A stretch of DNA of 64,000 bases from Chryseobacterium gleum (GTDB lineage: Bacteria > Bacteroidota > Bacteroidia > Flavobacteriales > Weeksellaceae), in contig NZ_LR134289.1 of the NCBI RefSeq assembly GCF_900636535.1, positions 5,481,501 to 5,545,500 on the forward strand. Direction: 5' to 3'. Under the pieces are notes generated by a model. That model saw only the letters and a program-made list of their open reading frames with translations, ran no database searches and was not told the origin of the DNA. Made by a program: the position numbers and the translations under genes. Positions 33,716 through 41,862 of the stretch are shown here, in pieces; within the stretch, counting starts at the first letter, position 1, and each line of letters starts with the position of its first letter.

Positions 33716-33759
33716 GTTCGGCTCGGGCAGCTTTGCTGCCCCGAGCCGAACTATTTTTT
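33716..33759 (+). terminator. Strong terminator after kbl
   Basis: A 16-bp GC-rich stem (GTTCGGCTCGGGCAGC with one bulged base opposite), TTT loop and T tract. Confidence 0.92.
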
Positions 33760-33828
33760 ATAGAAATCCGTTTTTGATTGGGTTTTTCTGATCAAAAGAA
33801 ATTTATTTTTAAGAATTAGATAAAAACT

Positions 33829-33836
33829 TATCTTTG
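33829..33836 (+). promoter_or_regulatory. -7 box for the 33855-37340 gene group
   Basis: TATCTTTG, a perfect TAnnTTTG match 18 bases before the ATG at 33855. A possible TTG start at 33834 lies inside this box and is therefore not used. Confidence 0.6.
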
Positions 33837-33854
33837 TGCCTGATTAAAATTGAA

Positions 33855-34325
33855 ATGTTTTTAAAGTCCAAATATCAGGTTGTCTTTTCGAAGCCAAAAA
33901 AATCGATACTATCTAAGATTGAAGAAAGTATATTTAAGAACTTTCCTGATTATAATGGCAAAAAATTTAAAGGTGAAGTAACTGATGATGGATTTGAAGT
34001 AAAAGTGATGGGGAATGAATATTTGTCTTTTATAGGAAAATTTGTTTCAGACAAAAATAATGAAGAGTTTCTTAAAGTATCTATTGGAGTTAAATATTTT
34101 GATGTACTCATTCTTGTTCTTCTTTTAGGGATTTTTTTTCCTTTTTATACGGATGAAAATTCTGGAACCACGTATGGAATTATATTGATCTCTTTGGGGT
34201 TGGCTATTTTTATGGGATATTTTTATTATAATAATGTAAAGGATATGAAAAAGATTTTTTTTGATGTACTGAAGAATTTGGACCAGGATTGTAAAATTAT
34301 TTCTATCAATAAATTTATTTATTAA
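33855..34325 (+). CDS. Uncharacterised membrane protein with two helices
   Basis: 156 aa from the ATG at 33855. An N-terminal soluble alpha/beta part (residues 1-75, 'FSKPKKSILSKIEESIFKNF' in parts) is followed by two adjacent membrane helices ('VLILVLLLGIFFPFY' and 'GIILISLGLAIFMGYFYY') and a short soluble tail. I do not recognise the family. It ends one base before the HemJ-like gene, so it is the first gene of a probable four-gene transcript. Confidence 0.65.
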   Translation: MFLKSKYQVVFSKPKKSILSKIEESIFKNFPDYNGKKFKGEVTDDGFEVKVMGNEYLSFIGKFVSDKNNEEFLKVSIGVKYFDVLILVLLLGIFFPFYTDENSGTTYGIILISLGLAIFMGYFYYNNVKDMKKIFFDVLKNLDQDCKIISINKFIY

Positions 34326-34326
34326 A

Positions 34327-34878
34327 ATGCTTTATACAATAATCAAAGCGCTGCACATTATTTTTATGGTAAGCTACTTTGCGGGAATTTTTTATCTCGT
34401 GAGGATTTTCGTTTACTATAAGGACACTGATGATTTTCCGGAAGAAAAAAAGAAAATTCTGAGAGAGCAGTATACTTTTATGGCCAGAAGGCTGTGGAAT
34501 ATTATCACCGTTCCTGCGGGAGTAATCATGGCAGTTTGCGGATTGGTCATGATCTTTTTAAATACCGGGCTTATGAAAATGCCGTGGTTTCATTTAAAAC
34601 TGACCTTCCTTATTGGACTTGCCATTTACCATTACTGGTGCTGGAAAAAAGTCCTTCATTTAAAGGATCTACATGGAGGTACACTACCCATTGCCAACAT
34701 CAAGCTGAGACAGGCGAATGAAATAGCAACCTTCATTCTGTTTCTGGTGGTGTTTACGGTTATTCTAAAATCCATGGTGATTGAATACTGGTGGCAATTA
34801 ATTACAGGATTTTTCGTTCTTGTATTGCTGATCATGATGACGGTAAAACTGGTTAACAAAAACAAAAAAAACAAATAA
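34327..34878 (+). CDS. hemJ: HemJ-like protoporphyrinogen IX oxidase / CopD family protein
   Basis: 183 aa, five membrane segments. It starts 'LYTIIKALHIIFMVSYFAGIFYLVRIFVYY' (in parts), where the conserved His and the Arg-containing second part of helix 1 match HemJ. 'MPWFHLKLTFLIGLAIYHYW' has the conserved Trp-x-His-x-Lys, and 'RQANEIATFILF' carries the conserved Asn-Glu. HemJ oxidises protoporphyrinogen IX to protoporphyrin IX in heme synthesis in bacteria lacking HemG/HemY. CopD-like membrane protein is the alternative label. Confidence 0.75.
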   Translation: MLYTIIKALHIIFMVSYFAGIFYLVRIFVYYKDTDDFPEEKKKILREQYTFMARRLWNIITVPAGVIMAVCGLVMIFLNTGLMKMPWFHLKLTFLIGLAIYHYWCWKKVLHLKDLHGGTLPIANIKLRQANEIATFILFLVVFTVILKSMVIEYWWQLITGFFVLVLLIMMTVKLVNKNKKNK

Positions 34879-34936
34879 TTGTGGAGCAGGACGTATGTCT
34901 GAAAACATTCATCCTTTTTATATCTTACAAAAAACT

Positions 34937-35665
34937 ATGATTGCAATTTTAAAGAAAGAACTTTGGAGTTACTTTGGAAACTGGAGCGCATGGGTGATCA
35001 TTGCCGCTTTCAGTCTGATAGCAACCCTTTTCCTGTTCTTTTTCGACAACGATTCTAATATTTTTGAGATTGGAATGGCCTCACTGCAGAGCTATTTCGT
35101 ATTGGTACCATGGCTGTTGATGTTTATCATCCCGGCCCTTTCCATGAAGACTTTTGCGGAAGAACAGCAAACCGGAACATTGAACTGGCTTTTTTCGCAA
35201 CCGTTAAAAGTTTCAGAACTGGTGACAGGCAAATTTCTTTCTGTATGGATTGTAGGAATTTTATGTCTTATTCCATCATTAATTTACCTTTATACAGTCT
35301 ATGTTTTGGGAGTTCCGGCAGGAAATATTGACCTGGGAATGACTTTTGGAAGTTATATTGGACTGATGATCTTAATAGCTGCTTTTTCAGCAGTAGGAAT
35401 CCTGGCGTCTTCATTATCACAAAATCAGATTATGGCTTATCTGCTGGGCGTTTTCATGTGCTTCATTATGTATTTTGGAATTGAGCAGCTGGCAAGTTAT
35501 AAACTATTGGGTGGAGCTGATTTCATTCTTCAGAATATTGGCTTTTACCAGCATTTCTTAGGCTTTACAAGAGGGCTTATTGATGCTAAGGATGTAGCGT
35601 ATTTTGTGCTTGTTATCTGCGCTTCATTAGTATTGGCTAATCATTTTATTAACAAAAAGAAGTAG
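34937..35665 (+). CDS. gldF: Gliding-motility ABC transporter permease GldF
   Basis: 242 aa from the ATG at 34937 (MIAILKKELWSYFGNW), the usual GldF start; an earlier in-frame ATG at 34895 adds only a poorly matching tail. Six membrane helices and the ABC-2 permease motif 'IPALSMKTFAEEQQTGTLNWLFSQPLKVSELVTGK' (in parts). With GldG and GldA it forms an ABC transporter needed for gliding in Flavobacterium johnsoniae; many non-gliding relatives keep it. gldA is not in the window. gldG follows after 4 bases. Confidence 0.9.
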   Translation: MIAILKKELWSYFGNWSAWVIIAAFSLIATLFLFFFDNDSNIFEIGMASLQSYFVLVPWLLMFIIPALSMKTFAEEQQTGTLNWLFSQPLKVSELVTGKFLSVWIVGILCLIPSLIYLYTVYVLGVPAGNIDLGMTFGSYIGLMILIAAFSAVGILASSLSQNQIMAYLLGVFMCFIMYFGIEQLASYKLLGGADFILQNIGFYQHFLGFTRGLIDAKDVAYFVLVICASLVLANHFINKKK

Positions 35666-35669
35666 AAGT

Positions 35670-37340
35670 ATGAAGAAGTTCAATGCTAAATCTCCACTGA
35701 GAATTTTCTTAATTGCAGTTGTTCCTTTGGTTATTATCCTGACCTATTCGGGAATCAGATTAGACTTAACAAAAGAAAAAAGATATACACTTTCCGATAA
35801 TACCATCAAAGTACTGGAGTCTGTTAAAAAGCCTCTTACAGTAGAAGTGTATCTGGAAGGAGATTTTCCGGCAAGTTTCAAACAGTTGCAAAGCGAAACG
35901 AAGTTCATGCTGGAAGAATTCAGAAAAATTAATCCGAAGATTGATTTTAAATTTATCGATCCCATTAAAACCAAAATGTCTCAGGATACCCTGATGGCAA
36001 TGGGAATGCAGCCGTCTATTCTTCCGGATGTAAAAGACGGGAAAATCTCACAGATCACCCTTTTCCCTTACGCTGTGATCAAACACGGTAATGACGGTGT
36101 TTCTATTCCTTTAGTGGTACAGCAGGCAGGAATTGATGCCGATGAGCAGCTGACAAGATCTATTGAAGGTCTGGAATATAACCTTGTTTCCAATATTAAA
36201 AATATTGCAGCAGCCAAAAGAAAGAAAATCGGGATTTTGGTCAACCATGATGAATTGAATCCGGATGAATTCCAGGGATTTGTGCAGCTGGCGATGGAAA
36301 ACTATGATGCAGGGCCTATTATTCCTAAAAATCAGACTGAGCTTTCACTGGAAGATGTTCCTTTATTGAAACAGATGAGCGCCCTGGTAATTGCAAAACC
36401 GAGAAAAGCTTTTACAGATAATGAAAAAGTAATTCTTGACCAGTACATCATGAATGGAGGGAAAACACTTTGGATGATTGATGCGGTAAATGCTGAAATG
36501 GATACCTTAACAAGATCCAAAAAAGTAATGCCTTTCCCGATCGATATCAATATGACCGACTTCTTTTTCAATTACGGGGTGAGAATCAATCCGGCTTTGG
36601 TAAAGGACGTTAAGAAATTTGCTCTATTAAGACTGGTTACAGGAGAAGTAAGTGGAAACCCTCAGTACACAAGTCTTCCATGGCCTTATTATCCTCTTGG
36701 AATAGCTGAAAATAATAATCCAATTACCAAAAATATTAACCCTGTAAAATTCGAATTTCCGACTTCCATTGATACATTAGGAGGCAGAAAAAATATCAAA
36801 ACAAAAGTTCTTTTTGAATCCAGTGAAAGAACATTGCTGAAACAGGTTCCCAATTATGTGGATCTGAAAGAAATTGCAAGCGTAGACAGTCTGGGACAAA
36901 TGGAAAAACCAAGTACACCGAAAATCTTCGCTGTAGCATTGGAAGGGAAATTCAACTCTGCGTATGCATCAAGAATTGAAAGAAAGTCTTACCCGGGATT
37001 CAAAACATCCAGTCCGGAAAATAAAATGATCGTGATTGCAGACGGAGATGTAGGAAGGAACAAAGTGATCAAAGGAAAACCGCTTCCGTTAGGAGTAGAT
37101 TTATTGACGAATGAACAATTCGGAAACGAACAGTTCCTGAGAAATGCTTTGGATTACCTGCTGGATGATAGCAATCTGATGGAACTGAGAAACAGAAATA
37201 TCGAAGAAAGACTTCTTGACAGACAAAGAATCACTGAAGAGAAATCCACATGGCAGTGGCTGAATTTACTGCTTCCACTGGCTATTATTGGCCTTCTCGG
37301 AGGATTGTTCTTCTGGTTAAGAAAGAAGAAGTTTGGATAA
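35670..37340 (+). CDS. gldG: Gliding-motility ABC transporter auxiliary protein GldG
   Basis: 556 aa. One N-terminal helix ('IFLIAVVPLVIILTYSGI') and one C-terminal helix ('LLPLAIIGLLGGLFFWL') flank a large periplasmic part with the DUF/ABC-2 auxiliary pattern 'RYTLSDNTIKVLESVKKPLTVEVYLEGDFPA' (in parts) and 'LVIAKPRKAFTDNEKVILDQYIMNGGKTLWMID' (in parts). It partners GldF as the substrate-interacting subunit. The operon ends here at a clear terminator. Confidence 0.92.
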   Translation: MKKFNAKSPLRIFLIAVVPLVIILTYSGIRLDLTKEKRYTLSDNTIKVLESVKKPLTVEVYLEGDFPASFKQLQSETKFMLEEFRKINPKIDFKFIDPIKTKMSQDTLMAMGMQPSILPDVKDGKISQITLFPYAVIKHGNDGVSIPLVVQQAGIDADEQLTRSIEGLEYNLVSNIKNIAAAKRKKIGILVNHDELNPDEFQGFVQLAMENYDAGPIIPKNQTELSLEDVPLLKQMSALVIAKPRKAFTDNEKVILDQYIMNGGKTLWMIDAVNAEMDTLTRSKKVMPFPIDINMTDFFFNYGVRINPALVKDVKKFALLRLVTGEVSGNPQYTSLPWPYYPLGIAENNNPITKNINPVKFEFPTSIDTLGGRKNIKTKVLFESSERTLLKQVPNYVDLKEIASVDSLGQMEKPSTPKIFAVALEGKFNSAYASRIERKSYPGFKTSSPENKMIVIADGDVGRNKVIKGKPLPLGVDLLTNEQFGNEQFLRNALDYLLDDSNLMELRNRNIEERLLDRQRITEEKSTWQWLNLLLPLAIIGLLGGLFFWLRKKKFG

Positions 37341-37346
37341 TAAATA

Positions 37347-37379
37347 AAAATTCCGGAAGATTTTTCTTCCGGAATTTTT
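37347..37379 (+). terminator. Terminator after gldG
   Basis: A 14-bp stem (AAAATTCCGGAAGA / TCTTCCGGAATTTT), TTTT loop and T tract, seven bases after the stop. Confidence 0.92.
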
Positions 37380-37604
37380 GTTTTAAAACTTAGTATTGAG
37401 TATTTGTTTAGACTTATAAAAATTTTGAATATTAAAAACCATTAAGAAGGATTTAAGAAATAAAGTATAGGTAAGATGAATCATTCTGATTTTTAAGCTT
37501 AAAGCGAAGCTTATCTTAATACTCTCAACAACTTAATACAATCTAAATGTTTCATAAATAAAAGTCTAAACAAATTCTGAGTTGTAATAATTTTAATTAA
37601 TAAT

Positions 37605-38423
37605 TTATCCTTCCAATACAGGAATAAGATGTTCCCATTTCAGCTGTTTTGCATAATCTAAAGCTGTTTTCCCTTTTTTAGACCGGATATTTTTATCAGC
37701 TCCTGCTTCCAAAGCAACCTGCACAGTGGTTAAATTGCCTGCAATTGTTTCCTTGTGAAGAAGTGTCAGGCCGTATTCATCAGCTTGTGTAAGCTCATCC
37801 GGATACTGTTGTAAGAACTTTGCAAATTCCTCCTTCATATTTTTACTCATCGGATGCTCAATCAGATTTTCAGGATTTTCTTTCTGGTTATTCACCAAAA
37901 GTATATCATTGAAATCTCCGAAATCAAGCTGCCAGGCATTATCATGCTCTTTTCTTTCCGCATCGGACATATCAGCACGCATTTTCTGAATGGTAAAACC
38001 TCCGTAAGCTTTTGGAAGTGGGGTTGAAGAAGATGAAAACAGTCTGGAAAGTCCTTTAGGTTTCTGTACACTCGGAGTGATGGCAAAAAGCCAGTCCGTG
38101 ATATTTTGTAAAGGAATGTCGACATAATCGCCAACCTGTACATTTTTAAGGTTGTTAGGCTCATTAATAAGATATCCTCTTACATGATCCCCGTCAAAAA
38201 ATACTTCATTGATCCACATATGTTCTACCAAGCTTTCTCCGGTTTCTTCATCCTGCTCTTCAAAAGCAGTTTTAACACATGATACGGTAAGCCCCGGAAT
38301 AATTCTTCTGTATTCCCAAGATTGTTCGCGCCAGAAATACTTAAAGGTCTCCTGTGCTTTTTTGTAAGCTTCAATCATTTGCGGATCATTTCCGTCTGCA
38401 AAAAAAATAGGATTCTCTTCCAT
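37605..38423 (-). CDS. DUF2314 and ankyrin-repeat protein
   Basis: 272 aa, soluble. Residues about 15-130 match DUF2314 ('AYKKAQETFKYFWREQSWEYRRIIPGL' in parts, 'EHMWINEVFFDGDHVRGYLINEP' in parts, 'VGDYVDIPLQNITDWLF'). The last 60 residues form two ankyrin repeats ('DEYGLTLLHKETIAGNLTTVQVALEAGADKN' in parts, 'SKKGKTALDYAKQLKWEHLIPVL' in parts). DUF2314 proteins occur in contact-dependent toxin immunity and phage-related settings as well as housekeeping ones; no toxin is visible here. Function unknown. Confidence 0.83.
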   Translation of the reverse strand: MEENPIFFADGNDPQMIEAYKKAQETFKYFWREQSWEYRRIIPGLTVSCVKTAFEEQDEETGESLVEHMWINEVFFDGDHVRGYLINEPNNLKNVQVGDYVDIPLQNITDWLFAITPSVQKPKGLSRLFSSSSTPLPKAYGGFTIQKMRADMSDAERKEHDNAWQLDFGDFNDILLVNNQKENPENLIEHPMSKNMKEEFAKFLQQYPDELTQADEYGLTLLHKETIAGNLTTVQVALEAGADKNIRSKKGKTALDYAKQLKWEHLIPVLEG

Positions 38424-38459
38424 TTAATAATTTTAAAAATGAGATGATGTGTAAAAAGT

Positions 38460-39098
38460 TTATTGCTGATATGCCTCTTTGGGAAGTAAGGCCGCTGTTT
38501 TGTAATAGCTGATATCAGTAGGTATTTGTGCCTGAAGATCGTGGAAAGTGTCATAATCATAATGAACCCAGTTTTCTTCATGATCGGGATCCGGGGTTTT
38601 ATCTACAGCCAGCTCAAGTTTCCCGTCTTCCTGATAGCTGCATTCTATCGCTGCATATTTTTCACCGTTTTTATCGTTGGTGTACCAGCATTTTATAGTT
38701 CTTTCGAGTTGCGGTTCGTGGGTTTCATTATCAATGACCTGTGAACAGATAAAGTTTTCGGGGTCGTCTTTTTTGAAAACAGTTTTAGAAATTAAGGGGA
38801 GGTCGTCTACAGATAAGGAATATAATTTATTGGTAGATATAATAAAGCTGTCCGTGGTTTCTTTTTTTTCAATATCAAAAAAATCAGATTTTTCTTTAAG
38901 ATAATCCACTACCTGCGCTTCGTCTTCTTCGTCACTTAAAAAATAATTGATGTTGTAAACACTGTCTTCATTAATAAATTCAATTTCTTTAAGGAAATCG
39001 GTACCTTCTTCATAATAATACAGATGATATTCGTTTAGCTTCACAGCTTTACTTTTGGAAATGACCTCTCCAAAAATGTTTTTGTACACTTTTCTCAT
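38460..39098 (-). CDS. Uncharacterised acidic soluble protein
   Basis: 212 aa, strongly acidic, no signal peptide or membrane segment. It starts 'MRKVYKNIFGEVISKSKAVKLN' (in parts) and has a mid-region rich in Asp/Glu ('FLSDEEDEAQVVDYLKEKSDFFDIEKK' in parts) and Trp/Cys near 'KCWYTND'. I do not recognise the family. It lies 36 bases upstream of the DUF2314 gene on the same strand and is probably cotranscribed with it. An immunity-type role for the pair is only a guess. Confidence 0.6.
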   Translation of the reverse strand: MRKVYKNIFGEVISKSKAVKLNEYHLYYYEEGTDFLKEIEFINEDSVYNINYFLSDEEDEAQVVDYLKEKSDFFDIEKKETTDSFIISTNKLYSLSVDDLPLISKTVFKKDDPENFICSQVIDNETHEPQLERTIKCWYTNDKNGEKYAAIECSYQEDGKLELAVDKTPDPDHEENWVHYDYDTFHDLQAQIPTDISYYKTAALLPKEAYQQ

Positions 39099-39209
39099 TT
39101 TTAATCATGTTATTTTGTTTCATCTATTAGTTTAAGTGGTGTAGCAAAGATAAGTTTTCTTTTTTTATCTTAATCCGAAGCATAAAATAGTGTTTATTTC
39201 GTAAGTATT

Positions 39210-39638
39210 CTATATATCTTTTATGAAATCCTCGTATTCATAGTAAAACCTTTCAAAGCCATCCATTTTGTCTACAAAGAATTCAAAAATCTCCTGCCAT
39301 GTATTTTTATTAAAAATGGAAACGCCATGCTTCTCAACCCATATCCTGCTGATCACTTTGCCATTTTCAAGGGTATAATATTCTTCCTTCTGAAAATCTC
39401 CAACGAAATCTTTTAAAATATCTTCCAGAGACCAGATTTTTTCATAATAAGCATTTCTGAAAATTTCATCTTTCATTTCGATATCCAGAGAAACTTCTGC
39501 TTTTTTATTGTCGGCTGAAAATTTAAATGCCATGTCCTTGATTTTGGTATCATAAAGAATCCATTTTCTGGGAAATGACTTTCCGAAAGCTGTCCAAAAT
39601 TCCTTTTTTAATTGCTGTGCCTCTTGTTTACTGAACAT
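39210..39638 (-). CDS. DUF4268 domain protein
   Basis: 142 aa, soluble. 'FSKQEAQQLKKEFWTAFGKSFPRKWILYDTKIKD' (in parts) and 'AEVSLDIEMKDEIFRNAYYEKIWSLEDIL' (in parts) match DUF4268, a small domain also found attached to restriction-related proteins; here it is alone. A full -33/-7 promoter (39643-39674) places the transcription start almost at the ATG, suggesting a leaderless mRNA. Divergent from the Rrf2 regulator. Confidence 0.8.
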   Translation of the reverse strand: MFSKQEAQQLKKEFWTAFGKSFPRKWILYDTKIKDMAFKFSADNKKAEVSLDIEMKDEIFRNAYYEKIWSLEDILKDFVGDFQKEEYYTLENGKVISRIWVEKHGVSIFNKNTWQEIFEFFVDKMDGFERFYYEYEDFIKDI

Positions 39639-39642
39639 ATGG

Positions 39643-39674
39643 CAAACATAATGATTTAATGGCAGAAAGGCAAA
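39643..39674 (-). promoter_or_regulatory. Promoter of the DUF4268 gene, predicted leaderless
   Basis: Minus strand: TTTG (39671-39674), 20 bases, TATGTTTG (39643-39650), then CCAT and the ATG at 39638. Both boxes match the Bacteroidota consensus. Confidence 0.65.
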
Positions 39675-39774
39675 AATGTGGTATATAAAACCGTAAAATT
39701 ACGGATGAAAAAATTATCTTTTACGCATTTACAGTTTCACTTTTCTCTCTTTTTCAAATATTAAACAATTTTCT

Positions 39775-39782
39775 TATTTTTG
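39775..39782 (+). promoter_or_regulatory. -7 box of the Rrf2 gene, predicted leaderless
   Basis: TATTTTTG is a perfect -7 match ending five bases before the ATG at 39788, so transcription should start at or next to the start codon. Confidence 0.55.
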
Positions 39783-39787
39783 CTGTA

Positions 39788-40195
39788 ATGCTTTCAAAAA
39801 AATCTCAATATGCGTTTAAGGCGCTTTCATATCTTGTAGAAAAAAGAAATGAAGGCCCGATTCTTATTTCTGAAATTGCGGAACATAAAAAGATTCCTTT
39901 AAAGTTTTTGGAAAATATCCTTCTTGAACTGAAAAAAGCGGATATCCTTGACAGTAAAAAAGGAAAGGGTGGAGGATACTTCTTCAAAGAAAATCCTGAA
40001 AATGTGAAACTGGCTAAAATTATTCGCCTGGTAAACGGACCTATTGCCATGCTTCCCTGTGTAAGTCTGAATTTCTATGAAAAATGTGAAGACTGCAATG
40101 AAGACCACTGCGGACTTCATGATGTGCTGATAGAGGTTCGGGATGCATCCCTGAATATTCTGGAAAGTAAAACTTTAATGGATCTGGTTGATTAA
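39788..40195 (+). CDS. Rrf2 family transcriptional regulator
   Basis: 135 aa, typical Rrf2 length. The winged helix is 'MLSKKSQYAFKALSYLVEKR' and 'KIPLKFLENILLELKKADILDSKKGKGGGYFF' (in parts). The C-terminal part has four cysteines (PCVSLNFYEKCEDCNEDHCG), more than in CymR and placed like the cluster-binding region of IscR, so an Fe-S cluster is possible. A TauE-type exporter follows, and a CTAC-N7-GTAG inverted repeat overlaps that gene's -33 box, so control of sulfur transport or cysteine supply is likely. Confidence 0.87.
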   Translation: MLSKKSQYAFKALSYLVEKRNEGPILISEIAEHKKIPLKFLENILLELKKADILDSKKGKGGGYFFKENPENVKLAKIIRLVNGPIAMLPCVSLNFYEKCEDCNEDHCGLHDVLIEVRDASLNILESKTLMDLVD

Positions 40196-40222
40196 CCCGA
40201 TCCTTTTTTTTGAATTAATAGT

Positions 40223-40262
40223 CTACTTGTTTTGTAGGATAGATATTTTATTCAGATATTTG
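40223..40262 (+). promoter_or_regulatory. Promoter of the small ORF/TauE unit with a candidate Rrf2 operator
   Basis: -33 TTTG (40231-40234), 20 bases, -7 GATATTTG (40255-40262). The inverted repeat CTAC-N7-GTAG (40223-40237) covers the -33 box, a position suited to repression by the upstream Rrf2 protein. Confidence 0.6.
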
Positions 40263-40284
40263 CACTACTTCAAATGAATAAACT

Positions 40285-40467
40285 ATGATTTCAAAAGAAG
40301 AAGAAAACCAATCACAAAAGATCACCCCTTCTGCTATTGCAGCCCATTTAGCTGCCGCATATGTTCTATCTGAAAAAAAATTCCGACCTGGAAATAGGAA
40401 TGGCAGACAACCGTTGAATGTCTTTGACAATGATCATAAAATAGTAATGGACAAAAACGGTTTATAA
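40285..40467 (+). CDS. Small soluble protein upstream of the TauE gene
   Basis: 60 aa: MISKEEENQSQKITPSAIAA begins it, followed by an alanine-rich helix ('AHLAAAYVLSEKKF') and a basic tail. No homologue is recognised. It begins 22 bases after a good promoter and its stop is one base from the TauE start, so it is likely a real first gene, or else a translated leader that couples translation to TauE. The 'SAIAAHLAAAYVL' helix is vaguely like OadG-type small subunits but lacks a membrane segment. Confidence 0.55.
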   Translation: MISKEEENQSQKITPSAIAAHLAAAYVLSEKKFRPGNRNGRQPLNVFDNDHKIVMDKNGL

Positions 40468-40468
40468 T

Positions 40469-41356
40469 ATGGTGATTTCAAGAAAAATTCAGGTAAGGCT
40501 TAATGTTCTTTTTGTAACAGCTGCTGTTATTTCCATCATTGTTTTTTCAATGTATGAACTGGGATACCTGGAAGAGCTGCAGACTATTCTTGCAAAAGAT
40601 AATTATATTTTTTACTGGATGATTCTGGTAGGGGTCTTTGCAGAAATTGTTGCCGGATCAATGGGAATGGGATATGGGGTTATCTGTACCACAACACTGA
40701 TGCTTCTGAATATTCCACCGCATATTGTAAGCGCAAGTATTCATTCGGCAGAAAGTTTTACAACCGCTGCAGGAAGCGTCAGTCACATTAAATTGAAAAA
40801 TGTAAGTAAGAGTCTGGTAAAAAAGCTGGCCATTCCGGCTGTAATAGGAGCAATTATTGGTGCAGTTTGTCTTACTTATCTTGGAGAGTATTACGCAAAG
40901 ATCACCAAAACACTGATTGCTTTTTATACTTTATATCTCGGTTTTCAGATTTTATCAAATGCATTTAAAGAAAAACAAAGTAAAGCCCTGAAAAGAAAAA
41001 CCAACCTGATCAGGCTGGGCGTGATAGGCGGCTTCATAGATTCCTTTGCAGGAGGAGGCTGGGGACCTTTGGTAACCGGAACATTGATCAAAAATGCATT
41101 TACTCCAAGATTTGCCGTAGGAAGTTCTACCGTGGCCAAGTTTATTCTTACCATTACTGCAGCCGTTACCTTTTTCTTTACCCTGGGAATCCAGCACTGG
41201 AATATCATTCTGGGACTTTTGATTGGAGGGATTGTTACCGCTCCTTTTTCTGCCATGCTTACGGCTAAGCTTCCTGTGAAGAAAATGTTTGTGATTATCG
41301 GAACTTTGGTGATTGTAATGAGTTCTATAACTATTTATAAATCAGTTTTTAATTAA
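40469..41356 (+). CDS. Sulfite exporter TauE/SafE family protein (second copy)
   Basis: 295 aa, about eight membrane helices. The family repeats are 'VAGSMGMGYGVICTTTLMLLNIPP' (in parts) and 'IGGFIDSFAGGGWGPLVTGTLI' (in parts). It is only distantly similar to the protein at 10256-11038. Its place under an Rrf2 regulator, and the Rrf2/CymR link to cysteine metabolism, suggest export or uptake of a sulfur anion. Confidence 0.87.
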   Translation: MVISRKIQVRLNVLFVTAAVISIIVFSMYELGYLEELQTILAKDNYIFYWMILVGVFAEIVAGSMGMGYGVICTTTLMLLNIPPHIVSASIHSAESFTTAAGSVSHIKLKNVSKSLVKKLAIPAVIGAIIGAVCLTYLGEYYAKITKTLIAFYTLYLGFQILSNAFKEKQSKALKRKTNLIRLGVIGGFIDSFAGGGWGPLVTGTLIKNAFTPRFAVGSSTVAKFILTITAAVTFFFTLGIQHWNIILGLLIGGIVTAPFSAMLTAKLPVKKMFVIIGTLVIVMSSITIYKSVFN

Positions 41357-41444
41357 AAATTATGTTCGGTGTGGAAAAATAAAAGGTGTAAATAGATATT
41401 TGATTTTGAAAATACTTTACTTTTACATCACTAAATATTAGAAC

Positions 41445-41735
41445 ATGAATTTACATATCATTGCACTTTTTAAGTTTAATGAAAATTATCTTATGGATGC
41501 TGTAGAGCTGTTTCAGAAGCTTGTGAAAGAAACTAGAAAAGAAGAAGGCTGTCTGCAGTATGACCTGATTGAAGATAAAGATAATAAAGGAACCTTTTTC
41601 CTGATCGAGCTTTGGGAAAGTGTTGAGTACCACAACAGTCATAATGGGCAGGACCATTTGTTGGATTTCCGTAAAGATGCATCCAAAATTATGGAAAGCT
41701 CGGCAGAAGTTTACAAAGGATTTAAAATATATTAA
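41445..41735 (+). CDS. Putative quinol monooxygenase (antibiotic biosynthesis monooxygenase domain)
   Basis: 96 aa, the standard size of a single ABM ferredoxin-like domain. 'ELFQKLVKETRKEEGCLQYDLIED', 'FFLIELWESVEYHNSH' and 'HLLDF' follow the YgiN pattern. YgiN-type proteins oxidise quinols; some relatives bind heme. It lies close to the heme locus but the heme-monooxygenase residues cannot be confirmed by eye. Monocistronic. Confidence 0.82.
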   Translation: MNLHIIALFKFNENYLMDAVELFQKLVKETRKEEGCLQYDLIEDKDNKGTFFLIELWESVEYHNSHNGQDHLLDFRKDASKIMESSAEVYKGFKIY

Positions 41736-41793
41736 TGATATTGAAGGATTTAAGATTTAAAATTTAAAGACTTTCTCAATTTCAGTAAAGAAT

Positions 41794-41829
41794 AAAAGGC
41801 GGCTTCAATACTCTGAAACCGCCTTTTTA
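41794..41829. terminator. Bidirectional terminator
   Basis: AAAAGGCGG / CCGCCTTTTT stem with a TTCA/TGAA extension, between convergent genes. Confidence 0.88.
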
Positions 41830-41862
41830 TTAGAAAAAATAGAAAGTATTAAAATTGAAAGA

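Noticed and set aside
37605..39638. Toxin-immunity cluster (DUF2314, acidic protein, DUF4268)
   Set aside because: No toxin, Rhs or T6SS gene is present in the window, so only separate uncharacterised genes can be supported.
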